From the NCBI GenBank assembly GCA_000499405.2, contig HG738138.1:2778368-2842367 (forward strand): a DNA stretch of 64,000 nt, read 5' to 3'. Made by a program: the position numbers and the translations under genes. Shown one piece after another: positions 61,080-64,000 of this stretch. The stretch is from Onchocerca volvulus (lineage: Eukaryota > Nematoda > Chromadorea > Rhabditida > Onchocercidae). The notes under the pieces are model-generated. The model was not told where the DNA came from. It searched no databases and was given only the letters and a program-made list of their open reading frames with translations. Within the stretch, counting starts at the first letter, position 1. Every line of letters begins with the position of its first letter.

Positions 61080-64000
61080 ATGGGACAGCAGCAGTCTGCC
61101 TTTGTTGTTGAAATTGCTTCACCTCGACTTGGAAGCTTTCAGGTTTCAAACTTGTTTTTTTTTTTTCTTTTTATTTTATTGTCACTTCAAATTCGGTTAT
61201 ATTTGAGATTTATGCTAAATAATGAAAAATGTTTCGTGACATATTATACAGATATATGTGTTTTTACGCGTGAATTATTCAATGTGTAATCCAAAAACTA
61301 GCTTCTTCCATGTGAAGTTGGTCGATCATCAGTCGACTGTTCTTTAAAACATGAAGAACGTCATGAATTGAAACGTGAAACGTATGAAACGCTTCGTAGA
61401 TAGAGAAAATGCGTCTGTAAAATTTATATGCATTGAATCAATACAATATCAACTTGTTGAAAGAAACTTCGAAAATTTGATAGAGAAAAACACAAAATAA
61501 AATGTGAAATGTTAAGAGAAAACTTTCTAATTTAATGAGATATATTTTCTATATTAAGCGTTTAAGTGCCAACAACGATCAACAAATCTAATTTAGATAT
61601 TCATTGAATTTCTTTATATAAAATATTTAGTTTCAAGATTAGTTTTTTTGTCGAAAAATTAATTTATCAAATTAGATAAAATGTATGAAAAGAAAACTAT
61701 GAAGCATGATTTATATGGTGCAAGGGGACTTTTTTTTTTGATAAATTTGAAATTCAAGATTTTTTTTTTTTTTCTTTTTTTTTTTTTTTTGAGACTATTC
61801 GTGTTTTCAAGAAAAAGCCATGGGAGGAAAAAAAAGAATAAAAAAAAATATGACAAATATAGGCGTAAGAAATATAACAAAATCATAGAACCGAAACAAA
61901 ATGGAACATCAACAAGAATAACTGAAGTATTATTAATTCATATTTCCAATCCATAATACTGGTTTTACGCAGTTAATGTTATAATCAAATTAAACTTGAA
62001 AAATTTGCGAAATTTAAAGGAAAAAAAAAGTTCCTGATAGTTTCGCAAAATAATTTATCACAGTATTTGAAGGCGACTGATATTTGGGTCAATGATATAT
62101 CTACGATGAAACAGTAAATATGAATAATGATATTTTACAAATGAAGTAGGTAGTGGATACCTCATCATAATGTTCTTTTAATTTTCAGAATTTATTTTCT
62201 CTTTTCTTTTTTTTTTTTTTTTTTTTTAAAAAAAAGAAAAAGCAAACAGAAACGTTGATAAGATTATTTTGCAGAGCTTGCCACAATCAGATCCAGATGA
62301 AGATGAGCATAATTCCTCACAGTGGCGTATTACAGTTAATCCATCAGCAAATTTTTTCTCAACAAGCGACGAATTGAAATCATTAATTAACAAACTTTAT
62401 CGGTCACAGGTTCACTTTGATTTTATTTAGGAAAGAAATGAACTGATGAATTCACGATTGAAGGGATTATTTTAATTTTGCTATTCAGAATTATTGTTTC
62501 TTCTAGAAACTGATTACACCATCAGAAGCAAAATATCTATGTACAGCATTAAAATGCATCGATATTTCCTCGGATATACTTCTGCCGCTATTGACGGTTA
62601 TTTCAAATGCTACTGCTTATACTGCAAATCAGGTTAATCATATAATTTGATCATCATTATGTTTAAAATTTGATATTCAAATTTGAGCAGTTATCAAAAT
62701 TCTTTCGAATGAAGTACTTGAGTAATCCGATATGATTACATCTAAAATATTTTGAAAGATTAGTCGTTCATAGTGCTATCGGTTAATCGATTATCGCCTA
62801 TTCAGGTCATCGGTAATAATGTTTTGTTGAAATTTTACAATTTTACAGTACTTATTTGCCCAATTTGGTATAACCGAAAGGGTGGCATCAATGATGAAAA
62901 ATTATCATGCAGCTTTACCAAATTCTTCTAAGGTTTAATATTTGATTTTTTTACTTTTCAATGTCTTAAATAAATTTTCTAACTCAATTCATGCATTTGA
63001 ATGAAAATATTGTTTAGAAAAAAAAAAAGCATTCATTCTTTCTACTAAAAAACAGATCATGCTATTGCAATGCATCGCGAACATGGCTGCATGCAAAGAA
63101 AATACCGAAATGCTACAGCAAACGATTCCACTTGTCGTGAAACGTTTGAATTCATCGTTAGATGTGGAGCGAACGGTTGCATTTCAAGCGCTTACTAATC
63201 TATCCTACACAATTACACGATCACAAGTTGAGATCATTTTACCAGCCATACCTATTTGTCTCAAAAGGTATGGCTTTTCCATTTTATTGCCTTGTCAATC
63301 CATCTATATAAATATAAATGTAAGCCTTCGTTGTTACTTTTGACACAACGTCGCAAATTCTTTACCGTTTGTTTTGAAATTTTGATACAACATTGCATTC
63401 GAATGAGCGCATATTTCTATGTAGATATACCTACTTTTTTATTATCTGTAAGGATAAACATGTTTCTCGCCAAAACGCCGTAAGAATAAACATGTTTCCC
63501 GCCAAAGCGCTCCGATTAACAGATGAACAAAATGGGGTCAACCAATTATTGATTCACTGCAAGATAATAGTCGACAAATAATCCGTATAAATAAAAATGT
63601 GAATGTTCGTTGTGGTTTTTGACACAACGTTTCAAGTTTTCCACCGATTGATTTGAAGTTTTGGAACAACGTTGCATTGGAATAGACATGTGTTTTTATA
63701 TAGCTATACCTACTTCTTTTTTTACCTGTTACACCTGTGATAGTTAAAAGTAAGTAAAGTAAGGGCGGACATTTTTATTTCTGTAGACTAGTTTCATATA
63801 AATTTTATGAATTTCTGGAATTTTTTTAAAAATTCTTTAATACAATACAAAATTTCAAATATTGAACTGTTGTTGTATAGCTAAATTAACTTTGCCTTTG
63901 ATTTTTTTTTTTAACACGAAACTTAAAGCCATATACGCATTAATTTTTGTAGGCTTTGGGAAAAAGGTGAAGCAAACATCAATTCACTTCGATTACTAGT
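61080..64000 (+). CDS. Armadillo-repeat protein with N-myristoylation signal, 3' end off window
   Basis: Exon 1 (61080-61142) begins MGQQQSAFVVEIASPRLG and has Gly at position 2 and Ser at 6, the classical N-myristoylation pattern. It ends SFQ in phase 0 and joins the exon at 62274, which reads SLPQSDPDEDEHNSSQWRIT and on to SDELKSLINKLYRS. Further exons near 62507-62632, 62848-62931, 63055-63267 and 63953-64000 carry helical repeats: LCTALKCIDISSDILLPLL, TAYTANQYLFAQFGITERV, LLQCIANMAACKENTEML and ERTVAFQALTNLSYTITRSQ. The NATAYTANQ and ALTNLSYT segments resemble the ARMC10/ARMCX type of armadillo domain. Those proteins act at membranes, often on mitochondria or in transport, but I cannot assign this one to a named orthologue. 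The chain continues past the window edge with LWEKGEANINSLRLL. The last intron holds two copies of a dispersed repeat. Confidence 0.7.
63298..63440 (+). repeat. Dispersed repeat, copy 2
   Basis: Shares TATATAAATATAAATGTAAG, CACAACGTCGCAAA, CACC/TACCG-type GTTTGTTTTGAAA and CAACATTGCATTCGAATGAG with copies at 18736 and 63583. It is the most diverged of the three and lies inside an intron of the armadillo gene, beginning about 30 bases past an exon. Confidence 0.65.
63449..63512. repeat. Short tandem duplication between repeat copies
   Basis: A unit of about 31 bases containing ATAAACATGTTTC, CCGCCAAA and CG occurs twice in a row with a few substitutions. Confidence 0.6.
63583..63735 (+). repeat. 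Dispersed repeat, copy 3
   Basis: TATAAATAAAAATGTGAATG, GTTCGTTG, CACAACGTTTCAAG, CCACCGATTGATTTGAAG, CAACGTTGCATTGGAATAG and ATACCTACTTC match copies 1 and 2 in order and orientation. Confidence 0.7.

Noticed and set aside
61681..61956. 91-residue plus-strand frame inside the armadillo gene intron
   Set aside because: Phe and Lys runs come from T and A tracts, and it is not compatible with the flanking exons.
1..64000. Possible Wolbachia or other bacterial insertion
   Set aside because: No stretch with bacterial gene density, Shine-Dalgarno spacing or recognisable bacterial protein was found.

Overview
This is nuclear DNA of a metazoan: AT-rich, with many homopolymer A/T tracts and short exons bounded by TTTCAG acceptors. 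The closest matches I recognise are nematode proteins (SPARC, VDAC, innexin, PLC-delta). Several start codons lie within about 20 nt of a 3' splice site, as expected for spliced-leader trans-splicing. A spirurid or filarial nematode is my best guess. No prokaryotic, plasmid or viral gene was recognised. All homology statements come from reading the translations; no database search was run.

Layout: 1-4524 (-) an ACAD9/VLCAD-like protein whose active-site motifs look lost, 3' end off the window. 5582-10135 (+) the ribosome-associated J-protein DNAJC2/zuotin, divergent from the first gene. 11626-17051 (-) phospholipase C-delta. 21090-26431 (+) an innexin with two striking hairpins in its introns. 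28891-33379 (-) SPARC/osteonectin. 34691-37597 (-) mitochondrial porin VDAC. 38061-42037 (+) the KIAA2013/DUF2152 membrane protein. 42497-47656 (-) a p105/Relish-like protein with an eroded Rel homology region, ankyrin repeats and a death domain. 49121-51184 (-) the U3 snoRNP Brix protein IMP4. 52022-57597 (-) and 57820-60366 (+) a head-to-head pair of secreted BPI/LBP-family lipid-binding proteins. 61080-64000 (+) the 5' part of an armadillo-repeat protein with an N-myristoylation signal.

The genes do not form one pathway. Most are housekeeping or conserved signalling genes. The parts most worth follow-up are the p105-like gene, which has lost the recognisable DNA-recognition loop and nuclear localisation signal while keeping IPT, ankyrin and death domains; the apparent acyl-CoA dehydrogenase pseudoenzyme; a tandemly duplicated micro-exon in the first BPI/LBP gene; and two intronic hairpins in the innexin gene. 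Exon boundaries are my own reading of splice sites and reading phase. They are near-exact where stated as such and otherwise good to a few bases.
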